NCBI RefSeq assembly: GCF_026157085.1
Contig: NZ_JANPVN010000001.1
Location: forward strand, 1,240,001 to 1,304,000
DNA from: Sphingomicrobium arenosum
Lineage (GTDB): Bacteria; Pseudomonadota; Alphaproteobacteria; Sphingomonadales; Sphingomonadaceae
Direction: 5' to 3'
Length of the DNA: 64,000 nucleotides
Part shown: piece by piece, positions 16,543-24,788 of the stretch
How the letters are laid out: every line of letters begins with the position of its first letter
Numbering within the stretch: position 1 is the first letter of the stretch
Notes under the pieces: generated by a model
Seen by the model: only the letters and a program-made list of their open reading frames with translations
Databases searched by the model: none
What the model was told of the DNA's origin: nothing
Made by a program: the position numbers and the translations under genes

Positions 16543-18771
16543 GTGCTTTCACTACTACGCCAATATCGCATCCCGCTGCTCGTCCTCCTCGGCGGGCTCG
16601 CGCTGACGTTGCTGGCCGCGACCGTCTCGCATGGCGACGCCGAGAAGCGCTACGAACAGCAATTGTCCCGCCTCGCCGACCGCGCGGCGCTGTCGGTGGA
16701 AAACAAGTTCGCGCTCCAGGCTGCGGTTCTGCGCGGCGGCGCTGCCCTCTTCCGCGCCTCCGACAATGTCTCGCCCGACGATTTTCGCCGCTATGTCGAG
16801 CGCCAGAACCTCGCCCGATTCAATCCCGGCATCCTCGGCGTCGGCTTCGCCGTCTATGCCACCACCGACCCCGAGGCCAATGTGACCACCGCCGAGCTTT
16901 ACGGCGGCCGCCCCTATCGCCGCCTCTGGCCCGACGGCGATCGGCCCAACTATTCGATCATCGCCTTCCTCGAGCCGCGCAACGAGCGCAACGAGGCCGC
17001 GCTCGGCTTCGACATGATGAGCGAACCGACCCGCCGCGCCGCCATGGAACGCGCCCGCCGCTCGGGCGAGGTTTCGCTCAGCCACAAGATCGAACTCGTC
17101 CAGGAAATCGACGACGACAAGCAGGCCGGCCTTCTCCTCTACATGCCCGTCACGCGGCCCGTGGATGCGGAGGAAAAGTTCATGGGCTGGGTCTACAGCC
17201 CGCTGCGTGCCGGCGACCTGTTCAGCACCATCACCGACGAACCGCTCTACGAGGATGTCGAGGTCGGCGTCTATGACGGCACCCCCTCGCTCGACACGCT
17301 ATTGTTCGAAAACCTCGATGCCGACACGGTCGGCAATTCGGTCACCCGCACGCTCACCGTGGGCGGCAACCGCCTCGTCATCCGTGTCACCCCGACCGCC
17401 TCCTTCTACGCCCCCCATCCGCGCATCAATTTCATCGTCGCGCTCATCGTCGGCCTCGCCCTGACCCTCCTCGTCGCCGCCTTGACCTGGCAGCAACAGC
17501 TCGCCCGCCTGCGCACCGAACGCACCGTCGATGCCCGCACCGGCGAACTGCGCGAGGCCAATGACAAGCTCATCGCCGAGGCCGCCGCCCGCGCCGAGGC
17601 CGAGACTCAGATGCGCCAGCTCCAGAAGATGGAAGCCGTCGGCCAGCTCTCGGGCGGCATCGCCCACGACTTCAACAACATGCTCGCCATCATCACCGGC
17701 AATCTCGACATGGCGCGCCGCACCGACGACACCGCCAAGCGCGACACGGCGCTCGACCGGGCGATGCTGGGGGCCAAGAAGGCGGCGGAACTGACCCACC
17801 GCCTCCTCGCCTTCTCGCGCCGCCAGACGCTCCTGCCGCAAACGGTCGACTGCAACCGCCTCGTCGCCGAAATGTCCGAGCTGCTGCGCCGCACGCTCGG
17901 CGGCACGATCGAATTGGAAACCGTCCTGTCAGGCGGCATCTGGCCCGTCACCGTCGACCCCAGCCAGCTCGAGAACGCCATCGTTAATCTCGCGGTCAAT
18001 GCCCGCGACGCCATGCCCGAGGGTGGGCGGCTCACCATCGAGACCAGCAACTGCCACCTCGACAGCGCCTATGGCGACGAGCACCCCGACGCGCCTCGCG
18101 GCCAATTCGTCCTTATCGCCATTTCCGACACCGGCACAGGCATGTCGCCCGAGGTGCAGGCCAAGGCGGTCGATCCCTTCTTCACCACGAAGGAAGTGGG
18201 CAAGGGTACCGGTCTCGGGCTGAGCCAGGTGTTTGGCTTCCTCAAGCAATCGGACGGCCATTTCGTCATCTATTCTGAAGTAGGCGAAGGCACGACGATC
18301 AAGCTCTACCTCCCCCGCGCCCTCGGCGCGCGCAAGGGCAGCGCCGCGATCGCTCGTTCGGAAAGCGATGCCCAGATGCCGATGGCCCGCGAGGGCGAAA
18401 CCGTGCTGGTGGTGGAGGACGAACCGGCCGTGCGCGAGATGAGCGTGAGCGCACTGCGCTCGCTCGGCTACGAGGTCGTCGAAGCGCCCGATGGCGAGCA
18501 GGCCCTGTCAATGCTCGAGGATCAGGACCTCAAGGTCGATCTCGTCTTCACCGATGTCGTGATGCCGCGCATGGACGGTCGCCGCCTTGCCGATGGCATC
18601 GCCCTTGTCCGGCCCGGACTGCCGATCCTGTTCACCACCGGCTTCACGCCCAATGCGATCGTCCATAACGAGCGGCTCGATGACGGCGTGACACTCCTCA
18701 CCAAGCCGTTCAGCATGGCGCGCCTTGCCAATGCCGTGCGCGAACTCATCGACCGTGATCGGACCGACTGA
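16543..18771 (+). CDS. CHASE-domain hybrid histidine kinase with C-terminal receiver
   Basis: About 742 residues from the GTG at 16543 (TTG 16534 is the alternative; frames further upstream look non-coding). An N-terminal membrane segment (PLLVLLGGLALTLLAATV) is followed by a periplasmic CHASE domain at about 60-270 (NLARFNPGILGVGFAVY), a second membrane segment (NFIVALIVGLALTLLVAAL), a coiled linker, HisKA with phospho-His in GQLSGGIAHDFNNMLAIITG, HATPase (NLAVNARDAMPEGG, GTGLGLSQVFGF) and a receiver domain with acidic pocket VVEDEP and phospho-acceptor Asp in DLVFTDVVMPRMDG. CHASE senses small external ligands. It has no adjacent output regulator, so signals may pass to an unlinked partner. 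Confidence 0.88.
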   Translation: MLSLLRQYRIPLLVLLGGLALTLLAATVSHGDAEKRYEQQLSRLADRAALSVENKFALQAAVLRGGAALFRASDNVSPDDFRRYVERQNLARFNPGILGVGFAVYATTDPEANVTTAELYGGRPYRRLWPDGDRPNYSIIAFLEPRNERNEAALGFDMMSEPTRRAAMERARRSGEVSLSHKIELVQEIDDDKQAGLLLYMPVTRPVDAEEKFMGWVYSPLRAGDLFSTITDEPLYEDVEVGVYDGTPSLDTLLFENLDADTVGNSVTRTLTVGGNRLVIRVTPTASFYAPHPRINFIVALIVGLALTLLVAALTWQQQLARLRTERTVDARTGELREANDKLIAEAAARAEAETQMRQLQKMEAVGQLSGGIAHDFNNMLAIITGNLDMARRTDDTAKRDTALDRAMLGAKKAAELTHRLLAFSRRQTLLPQTVDCNRLVAEMSELLRRTLGGTIELETVLSGGIWPVTVDPSQLENAIVNLAVNARDAMPEGGRLTIETSNCHLDSAYGDEHPDAPRGQFVLIAISDTGTGMSPEVQAKAVDPFFTTKEVGKGTGLGLSQVFGFLKQSDGHFVIYSEVGEGTTIKLYLPRALGARKGSAAIARSESDAQMPMAREGETVLVVEDEPAVREMSVSALRSLGYEVVEAPDGEQALSMLEDQDLKVDLVFTDVVMPRMDGRRLADGIALVRPGLPILFTTGFTPNAIVHNERLDDGVTLLTKPFSMARLANAVRELIDRDRTD

Positions 18772-18786
18772 GGCATGGCTGGCGGT

Positions 18787-18993
18787 TCAGCGCTGCGCCG
18801 CTGCCGCCACCTTGTCGGCGCGGCATTCGTAATCGTCCGCCGCGATCTGGTCGAAGGTCAGTTGGCAAAAGCCCGACGTCGTACCCTGGGGCATCGCCAT
18901 CCGGCTCGTCTCGCTCCCACCAAAGCCATCGAGCAGCCACGGCAGCGAAATGGCGGCGGCTGCCAGCGCGAAGATATTGACCATATGTCTCAT
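18787..18993 (-). CDS. Small exported or membrane-anchored protein
   Basis: 68 residues. One N-terminal hydrophobic segment (MVNIFALAAAAISLPWLLDGF) is either an uncleaved anchor or a signal peptide. It is followed by a short polar tail with two cysteines (GFCQLTFDQIAADDYECRAD) that could form a disulphide in the periplasm. The start at 18993 is the ATG just before the hydrophobic run. No family is recognised. Confidence 0.5.
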   Translation of the reverse strand: MRHMVNIFALAAAAISLPWLLDGFGGSETSRMAMPQGTTSGFCQLTFDQIAADDYECRADKVAAAAQR

Positions 18994-19091
18994 GTTGCGC
19001 GTCTCCCTCGTTGCGCTTTTTCTCCTACGCCACATGGGTCCCCGCGATCCTGACGCGGGGATGGAAAGATTGTGGGGAGATTGTCAGCCGC

Positions 19092-19493
19092 TCATTCGGC
19101 GGCCGCATCGGTACGCGTCGTATCGCGTTCCTCGACGATCGCCTCGCCGAGCCGGACCTTGTGCTTTCCCCAGAACAACCCTTCTCGGTGCCGCCCATAA
19201 GGCACCATCACGTCGAGACCACGATTGCCCCAGGCGATGAGGATGCGGATCGTACCGCGCTCGGCGTCCCGGGGCAGCATTTCGGTGAAGGCAGTGGCCC
19301 GCACCACGCCATTGGCCATCAGCTCGTCCATCTCGCGGCGCAACGCGTCGAGCGATGCGCCGCCCTCGATTCCGTGCGGGCTGCCCCCGGCATCGAGCAT
19401 CGCTCCGAAGGGCGCGGGCTCGGGCTGGTGGCCAAGCCGCCGCGCGGCTTCCTCGGCACAAAAATCGATTAGACGAGACGATCCGGTCATCAT
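19092..19493 (-). CDS. Hypothetical protein, soluble
   Basis: 133 residues from the ATG at 19493, which has GGGAG upstream. The frame is open further upstream, but without a ribosome site. Contents: SSRLIDFCAEEAARRLG, then DALRREMDELMANGVVRATAF and GNRGLDVMVPYGRHREGLFWGKHKVRLGE. No membrane segment and no motif I recognise. Codon use fits the chromosome. Confidence 0.5.
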   Translation of the reverse strand: MMTGSSRLIDFCAEEAARRLGHQPEPAPFGAMLDAGGSPHGIEGGASLDALRREMDELMANGVVRATAFTEMLPRDAERGTIRILIAWGNRGLDVMVPYGRHREGLFWGKHKVRLGEAIVEERDTTRTDAAAE

Positions 19494-19576
19494 GGTCTCC
19501 CGGATCGACCTATTAACATAGGTCAACTCTTCTGTCAGCGCCCGCTACCGTCAAAAATGCCATGTCGCGGCGGCAA

Positions 19577-19613
19577 CGAAAAGGGCGCGGAAGCCAAGCT
19601 CCCACGCCCCTTG
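19577..19613 (-). terminator. Terminator of the small coiled-coil gene
   Basis: Minus strand: a GGGCGTGGGAGC/GGCTTCCGCGCCC stem with a two-base loop and CTTTTC after it, 25 bases past the stop at 19637. Confidence 0.65.
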
Positions 19614-19636
19614 CGTTAAATCGATGCTGGTTACCC

Positions 19637-19867
19637 TCAGGCAGGCATCGGCATCTGCGCCTGCTGTTCCTGCTCGGCGCGCATCTCGGCCTTGCGGGCT
19701 TCTTCGGCGACCCGCAGCTTGTCCGCCGCGATCGCCCGATTGGCGAGTTTTTCCCAGCTGCGCGCGGCGCGTTCATGCCGCTCTTTCACTTTCGCCAGCG
19801 TGGCGGCATCCGCCTTGGCGCGTTCTTCTTCCATCCGCTCGATCAGAAATTCGGTCTGGTGGGCCAA
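19637..19867 (-). CDS. Small coiled-coil protein, TTG start, paralogue of 15498-15758
   Basis: 76 residues. The only ribosome-site-supported start is TTG at 19867, with AAGGAG seven bases upstream. It gives M-AHQTEFLIERMEEERAKA and continues as one charged helix (ATLAKVKERHERAARSW, AEEARKAEMRAEQEQQAQMPMP). It aligns with the gene at 15498-15758 along its whole length. Family unknown. It has its own terminator. Confidence 0.62.
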   Translation of the reverse strand: MAHQTEFLIERMEEERAKADAATLAKVKERHERAARSWEKLANRAIAADKLRVAEEARKAEMRAEQEQQAQMPMPA

Positions 19868-20159
19868 TATGGGTCTCCTTGGGGACAAGGGACCACCCGC
19901 GGGAACGGGGGTCCCGGGGTTGGCGTCAGTCGCTCCCGCCGGGCCGGACGGCCGTCGGAAATTCAGGGCGGGGCGGTTGGCGGAGGTTCGGAATCGTCTC
20001 TGGGCTGCAAGGCAGCGAGATGGCGCAGGGCCGATCGGAAGGAGACGGTCGAACGATAGTGGGACTGTTGTAGGATATATGACAGAAAAACGCAAAAATC
20101 CGCCATTTGCGGGATTCATTTTGGCTTCAACGTCATTCTGGCCGCGAATCGGTCTCCGC

Positions 20160-21398
20160 TCAGCTCTCCTCGCCGAGCTCCAGCCAGTCGCGTTTCTCGA
20201 GCCCATAGAGCATGTCGAGTAGTTCGAACTGCAGCCCGTTCGGCTGCGAACTGTTCGAATTCCACAGCGCCACCACACCCGTGTCCCTGGCCTCGTCGAA
20301 CAGGATAAAGCTGCGATAGCCATTGACCCCGCCGCGGTGCCCGATCACCTCATGCCCCGCATAATCGTAGATGCGCCAGCCCAGCCCGTAGCGCGCATCG
20401 GACAGGCGCTCGCGATAATCGCGCAGCCGCCGCATCTCGCCCGGCGTCTCGATCAGCGGGCGATGCGCCTCGTCGAGCACGGCGCGCGACAGAATGTCGG
20501 GATAATGGCCCATCTGTGCCCGGAGCCAAATCGCCATGTCGAGGATGTCGCTGTTCACGCCGCCCGCTGCGGGGACCTCATAATAGGCATCGGTCACGGG
20601 CACTTCGCGACGCCCCCGACTGTGCGGATGCGCCCAGCTGTCGGCCCCTTCGAGCCCTTGGCGGCTGGCATTGGCATCACGCATCCCGAGCGGGCCGAAC
20701 AATTCCTCGACCAGCGCCGTCTCGAACTCCTTGCCTGCGCCGCGCTCGATCGCTTCGGAACTGCTGTCGAAGGCGACATTCTGGTAGCTCCAGCAGGCGC
20801 CGACCGGGCAGATTTGCACCAGCTCGCCCAGCATGGCCCGGATATCGTCGGGATCCTCGCCCGCCTCGAGCTTGTCGTCATAGGCATTGCGCCAAATGCC
20901 GAGCCGGTGGCTCAGCACGTCGCGCAGCGTGGCCGAAAACTGGTTGCCCTCGGGCAGCTGGAGCGTGGAGCTGTAATTGCTGATCGGCAGGTCGAGGCTG
21001 AGCCGGCCTTCTTCCTCCAGCTTGGCGGCCATGATCCCCGCCACCCCCTTGGACACCGAGGCCCAGCGAAAGCGCGTGTCGATCCCGACGGCCTCGCCCG
21101 AGCCTTCGAGCGTCTCGCCATAGCCCTTGATGAAGTGGATTTCGCCATCCTCGACGATGCCCACCGCGAGCCCGACCATGCCGGGCTCCTCGGCCAGCCG
21201 TTCGAGCCGCGCATCGAGCCGCGCATAATCGATCGCGCCTTGCTCGCCCAGGTCGACCAGCGGATCGAGCGCGACGCGCACATGGTCGCGCGGCGGCGCG
21301 GCCGCATCGGCGTCATTTTCGACCCATTGCGAGCCGGCGAGCACCGAGACGAACAGGAGAGCAGGAAGCGAAATATTCATGAGGGCGGGGGCAATCAT
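20160..21398 (-). CDS. Serine beta-lactamase-fold hydrolase (class C/esterase-like), exported
   Basis: 412 residues. The hydrophobic start (NISLPALLFVSVLAGS) is probably a signal peptide. In-frame ATGs at 21398 and 21380 are both possible starts. The beta-lactamase/transpeptidase motifs are present: the SxxK nucleophile in WASVSKGVAG, YxN in WSYQNVAF and the HxG strand in IGHRGGVNGY. The KTG box is HRG, as in class C-like esterases and D-aminopeptidases rather than true AmpC. Substrate unknown. It lies divergent from lapA. Confidence 0.85.
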   Translation of the reverse strand: MIAPALMNISLPALLFVSVLAGSQWVENDADAAAPPRDHVRVALDPLVDLGEQGAIDYARLDARLERLAEEPGMVGLAVGIVEDGEIHFIKGYGETLEGSGEAVGIDTRFRWASVSKGVAGIMAAKLEEEGRLSLDLPISNYSSTLQLPEGNQFSATLRDVLSHRLGIWRNAYDDKLEAGEDPDDIRAMLGELVQICPVGACWSYQNVAFDSSSEAIERGAGKEFETALVEELFGPLGMRDANASRQGLEGADSWAHPHSRGRREVPVTDAYYEVPAAGGVNSDILDMAIWLRAQMGHYPDILSRAVLDEAHRPLIETPGEMRRLRDYRERLSDARYGLGWRIYDYAGHEVIGHRGGVNGYRSFILFDEARDTGVVALWNSNSSQPNGLQFELLDMLYGLEKRDWLELGEES

Positions 21399-21531
21399 CC
21401 TGCGGCTTGTGTTGACTGTCCTGCCAACGAAGGCAAGAGGGTGGTGTGTTCCGTTCGTGCCGCAAATGCAACGAGCGGTCGTGGGCGCGCCGGGTCAGCC
21501 ATGGCCGGGGATCAGAGAGCGAGGCGAGACG

Positions 21532-21855
21532 ATGCAATTCCTGCGCACTATCCTGTGGGTCCTGCTCGCGGTCGGCATCGCCATTTTCGCGACCGCCAAC
21601 TGGCACGACGTCATGATCGACATCGGCGCCGACCTCCGCATGGCAATCAAGCTGCCCCTGCTGCTCGCCCTCACCTTCTTCCTCGGCGCGGTGCCGACCA
21701 TGCTCTATTATCGCGCCCGCCTGTGGAAGATGAGGCGCCGCATCGACCAGGCGCAGCGCGCACTCGATGCGCATCCGTACACGCCCGCGCCGCCGCCCAC
21801 ACCGGCCCAGCCGACCCGCGCCGCCCCGCCGCCCGAACCCGACAGCCCCTTCTAA
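21532..21855 (+). CDS. lapA: LapA-domain membrane protein
   Basis: 107 residues. There are two membrane segments (TILWVLLAVGIAIFATAN and LPLLLALTFFLGAVPTMLY) enclosing the DUF1049/LapA motif with NWHDVMIDIG. A basic coiled stretch (RARLWKMRRRIDQAQRAL) follows, then a Pro-rich tail. LapA takes part in controlling LpxC and LPS levels in E. coli, where it sits next to pyrF. The same order is seen here, with 15 bases to pyrF, so they are probably co-transcribed. LapB is not adjacent. Confidence 0.75.
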   Translation: MQFLRTILWVLLAVGIAIFATANWHDVMIDIGADLRMAIKLPLLLALTFFLGAVPTMLYYRARLWKMRRRIDQAQRALDAHPYTPAPPPTPAQPTRAAPPPEPDSPF

Positions 21856-21870
21856 AGGATCATCCCCTTC

Positions 21871-22548
21871 ATGCCCGGTCCCATCTTCGTCGCTATCGAC
21901 ACGCCCCAACTCGACACCGCCCAGAATCTCGCCGTCGCCGTGCGCAGCCATGCCGGCGGCCTCAAGCTCGGGCTGGAATTCTTCAACGCGCAAGGCGCCG
22001 AGGGCGTGAAGCGCCTGAAGGAACGCGGGCTGCCGATCTTTCTCGACCTGAAGCTGCACGACATCCCCAACACCGTGGGCAAGGCGGTCGAAGCGATCGC
22101 GCCCCTGCGCCCGCGCATCCTGACCGTCCATGCCGCCGGCGGCCTCGAGATGCTGCGCGCCGCAAAGGCTGCCGCGCCCGACGTGACCAAGGTGGTCGCC
22201 GTTACCATGCTCACCAGTCTCGACCAGCCCGACCTCGACCGTGCGGGTATCAAGGGCACCCCGGCCGATTATGTCGATCGCATGGCCGAACTGGCGCGCG
22301 AGGCGGGCCTCGACGGCATCGTCTGCTCGGGGCTCGAGGTGAAGGCGATGCGCGAGAAATGGCCCGACGGGCATCTCGTCGTCCCCGGCGTGCGCCCCGT
22401 CGGCACGCAGGAAAGCGCCGACCAGAAACGCGTCGTCACGCCGCATCAGGCCATGGAGGACGGCGCCTCGGTCCTCGTCGTCGGCCGCCCGATCACGCAG
22501 GCCGACGACCCCCAGGCCGCCATCGCCGCCATCTCGGACAGCATCTGA
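21871..22548 (+). CDS. pyrF: Orotidine 5'-phosphate decarboxylase
   Basis: 225 residues, the normal length for the bacterial enzyme that makes UMP. Signature residues: FVAIDTP at the start, KLGLEFF, the catalytic Lys-Asp array in FLDLKLHDIPNTV, VVAVTMLTS, and the phosphate-binding PGVRPVG and LVVGRPITQADDP. It follows lapA and is separated from accD by a strong hairpin. Confidence 0.97.
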   Translation: MPGPIFVAIDTPQLDTAQNLAVAVRSHAGGLKLGLEFFNAQGAEGVKRLKERGLPIFLDLKLHDIPNTVGKAVEAIAPLRPRILTVHAAGGLEMLRAAKAAAPDVTKVVAVTMLTSLDQPDLDRAGIKGTPADYVDRMAELAREAGLDGIVCSGLEVKAMREKWPDGHLVVPGVRPVGTQESADQKRVVTPHQAMEDGASVLVVGRPITQADDPQAAIAAISDSI

Positions 22549-22550
22549 GC

Positions 22551-22596
22551 AATCTGGACAGGCGGGGCTGCCTCTTGTAGCCCCGCCAGCCAGATT
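22551..22596 (+). promoter_or_regulatory. Long hairpin between pyrF and accD
   Basis: An outer stem (AATCTGG with CCAGATT) and an inner 9-bp stem (GGCGGGGCT with AGCCCCGCC) are separated by a small internal bulge. No T-run follows, so it may be a processing or stability element, or a weak terminator, that sets expression of accD apart from pyrF. Confidence 0.5.
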
Positions 22597-22610
22597 GGAG
22601 AGACGAGTTT

Positions 22611-23465
22611 ATGAGCTGGATCGACCGCGTCCGTAACGGCATCCCCTTCCTGCCCAAGCGGCAGAGCGAGGATCAGCTGTGGCACAAGTGCAAGAAGTGC
22701 GAGAGCATGATCTTCACCAAGGAGTGGGCCGAGAATCTCTACGTCTGTCCGCGCTGCGAGCATCATGACCGCATCGGCGTGAAGGAGCGTTTCGAACAAC
22801 TCTTCGACGCCGCCCCCGAGATTCTCCCCAGCCCCGAGGTGCGCGAGGATCCGCTCAAGTTCCGCGATACCAAAAAGTATCCCGACCGCATGAAGCAGGC
22901 GCGCGCCAAGACGGGCGAACGCGATGCGCTCATCAATGCTTATGGCAAGATCGACGGCGCATCGGTCGTCGTCGGGGTGCAGGATTTCGCCTTCATGGGC
23001 GGCTCGATGGGCATCGCCGTGGGCGCTGCGATCGTCGCCGGCATTCGCGCCGCAATTGAGCGCCGCGTGCCCTACATCCTCTTCACCGCCGCGGGCGGTG
23101 CGCGGATGCAGGAGGGCATCTTGAGCCTCATGCAGATGCCCAAGACCACCGTCGCGCTGGCGCAGCTGCGCGAGGCCGGACTGCCATATATTGTCGTGCT
23201 GACCGATCCCACCACCGGCGGCGTCACCGCGAGCTATGCGATGCTCGGCGACGTGCAGCTCGCCGAACCCGGCGCGCTCATCGGCTTTGCCGGCCAGCGC
23301 GTCATCGAACAGACCATTCGCGAAAAGCTTCCAGAGGGCTTCCAGCGCGCCGAATATCTGCTCGATCACGGCATGCTCGACATGGTGGTGCATCGTCACG
23401 CGCTGAAGGAACGACTGGCAACGCTGGTCGGCTACCTCGCGCCGCAGGCCGAGGACGCTGCCTAG
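22611..23465 (+). CDS. accD: Acetyl-CoA carboxylase carboxyltransferase subunit beta
   Basis: 284 residues. The zinc ribbon CKKCESMI...[11 protein letters not shown] lies near residues 27-50. The carboxyltransferase core includes [35 protein letters not shown] and [12 protein letters not shown]. With AccA it transfers carboxyl from carboxybiotin to acetyl-CoA, the first step of fatty-acid synthesis. The folC start follows the stop directly, the accD-folC order common in proteobacteria. Confidence 0.98.
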   Translation: MSWIDRVRNGIPFLPKRQSEDQLWHKCKKCESMIFTKEWAENLYVCPRCEHHDRIGVKERFEQLFDAAPEILPSPEVREDPLKFRDTKKYPDRMKQARAKTGERDALINAYGKIDGASVVVGVQDFAFMGGSMGIAVGAAIVAGIRAAIERRVPYILFTAAGGARMQEGILSLMQMPKTTVALAQLREAGLPYIVVLTDPTTGGVTASYAMLGDVQLAEPGALIGFAGQRVIEQTIREKLPEGFQRAEYLLDHGMLDMVVHRHALKERLATLVGYLAPQAEDAA

Positions 23466-24788
23466 ATGAAGGACGGGGCGCGGTCGGACGATCCGGCCGT
23501 TCAGCGTCAACTCGACCGGCTCGAAGCGTTAGGACATGGTGGCGATCGCGGCGTCCAGCAGCTCGAACCCATTCTCGATCTGTGCGCGGCGCTCGGCGAT
23601 CCGCATCTCTCGCTCCCACCCGTCTTTCACCTTGCGGGCACCAACGGCAAGGGCTCCACGCTCGCCTTCCTGCGCTCCGCGCTCGAGGCGGGCGGTAGCT
23701 GTGTCCACGTCTTCACCTCGCCGCACCTCGTCCGCTTCAACGAGCGCATCCGCCTCGGCGGTGCGCTGATCGATGACAGCGCCCTCGCCCCGCTCCTCGC
23801 CGAAGTGCTCGACGCGGTCGAAGCCAATAAGCTTCAGCCGAGCTTTTTCGAGGCGACGACGGCTGCCGCCTTTCTCGCTTTCTCGCGCAAGCCCGCCGAT
23901 GCCCTGCTGCTCGAGACCGGCATGGGCGGGCGCTTCGATGCCACCAATATCGTGCCCCGGCCCGCCGTCTGCGGCATCTCGACCATCGGCCTCGATCACC
24001 AGCGCTGGCTCGGCGACACGATCGAAAAGATCGCAGCCGAGAAGACCGGCATCGCCAAGCCCGGTGTGCCGCTCGTGCTGGGCTATGGCACCCGCCCCGT
24101 CTTCGACCGGATCGAGCAGCAAGCTGTCGAAGCCGGGGCGACCGTCATCCGCCCCCTTCGCGACTATGCGCTCGAACAGGATCGCGGCCCGCTGACCTAT
24201 ATCGACCATCGCGGGCGCATCGAGGTGCCCGAATTGTCGCTCGGGGGTTTCCAAGCGAATAATTGGGCCCTCGCCACCGCGATGCTCCACGCGCAGGACC
24301 GCGTCACGGCTTACGACGTCGTGAAGGGCGGGAGCAGCGCGAGCTGGCCAGGCCGGATGCAGCGGCTGACCGGACGCCTCGCATCGGATTTTTCCCAACC
24401 GATCTTCGTCGATGGTGCGCATAATGAAGATGCCGCCCTATGGCTCGCCCGCGCCTCGCTCGGCGTGCCGCCGGGACCGCACAGCCTGCTGGTCGTGGGC
24501 ATTCTTGCCAACCGCGACCCGCGCGCCATCCTTGCGCCGTTCAAGGACAAGGCCGCGCGCCTGATTGCCGTTCCGATCGTGGGTCATGACAGCCACGACC
24601 CTGCCGCGCTTGCGTCGATCGCCGACGAGGTGCTGGGCCGCGACGACAGCCTCGCCGCCGGGTCGATCGAGGAAGCCTTTTCGCTCGCGCGCACCCTTTC
24701 GCACGAAACCTACCGGCAAGTCGTCGTCTTGGGCTCGCTCTATCTCGTCGGCCAGATCCTCGCCGCCGACGGCTCGATCCCGGGCTAG
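23466..24788 (+). CDS. folC: Folylpolyglutamate synthase/dihydrofolate synthase
   Basis: 440 residues, Mur-ligase-like fold. The ATP loop HLAGTNGKGSTLAFLR is near residues 55-70. FTSPHLVRFNERI, LLETGMGGRFDATNIV, the metal-binding IGLDHQRWLGDTIEKIAAEK and VDGAHN late in the protein are all present. It adds glutamate to folates. It starts immediately after accD and overlaps the convergent ampG homologue by four bases. Confidence 0.96.
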   Translation: MKDGARSDDPAVQRQLDRLEALGHGGDRGVQQLEPILDLCAALGDPHLSLPPVFHLAGTNGKGSTLAFLRSALEAGGSCVHVFTSPHLVRFNERIRLGGALIDDSALAPLLAEVLDAVEANKLQPSFFEATTAAAFLAFSRKPADALLLETGMGGRFDATNIVPRPAVCGISTIGLDHQRWLGDTIEKIAAEKTGIAKPGVPLVLGYGTRPVFDRIEQQAVEAGATVIRPLRDYALEQDRGPLTYIDHRGRIEVPELSLGGFQANNWALATAMLHAQDRVTAYDVVKGGSSASWPGRMQRLTGRLASDFSQPIFVDGAHNEDAALWLARASLGVPPGPHSLLVVGILANRDPRAILAPFKDKAARLIAVPIVGHDSHDPAALASIADEVLGRDDSLAAGSIEEAFSLARTLSHETYRQVVVLGSLYLVGQILAADGSIPG

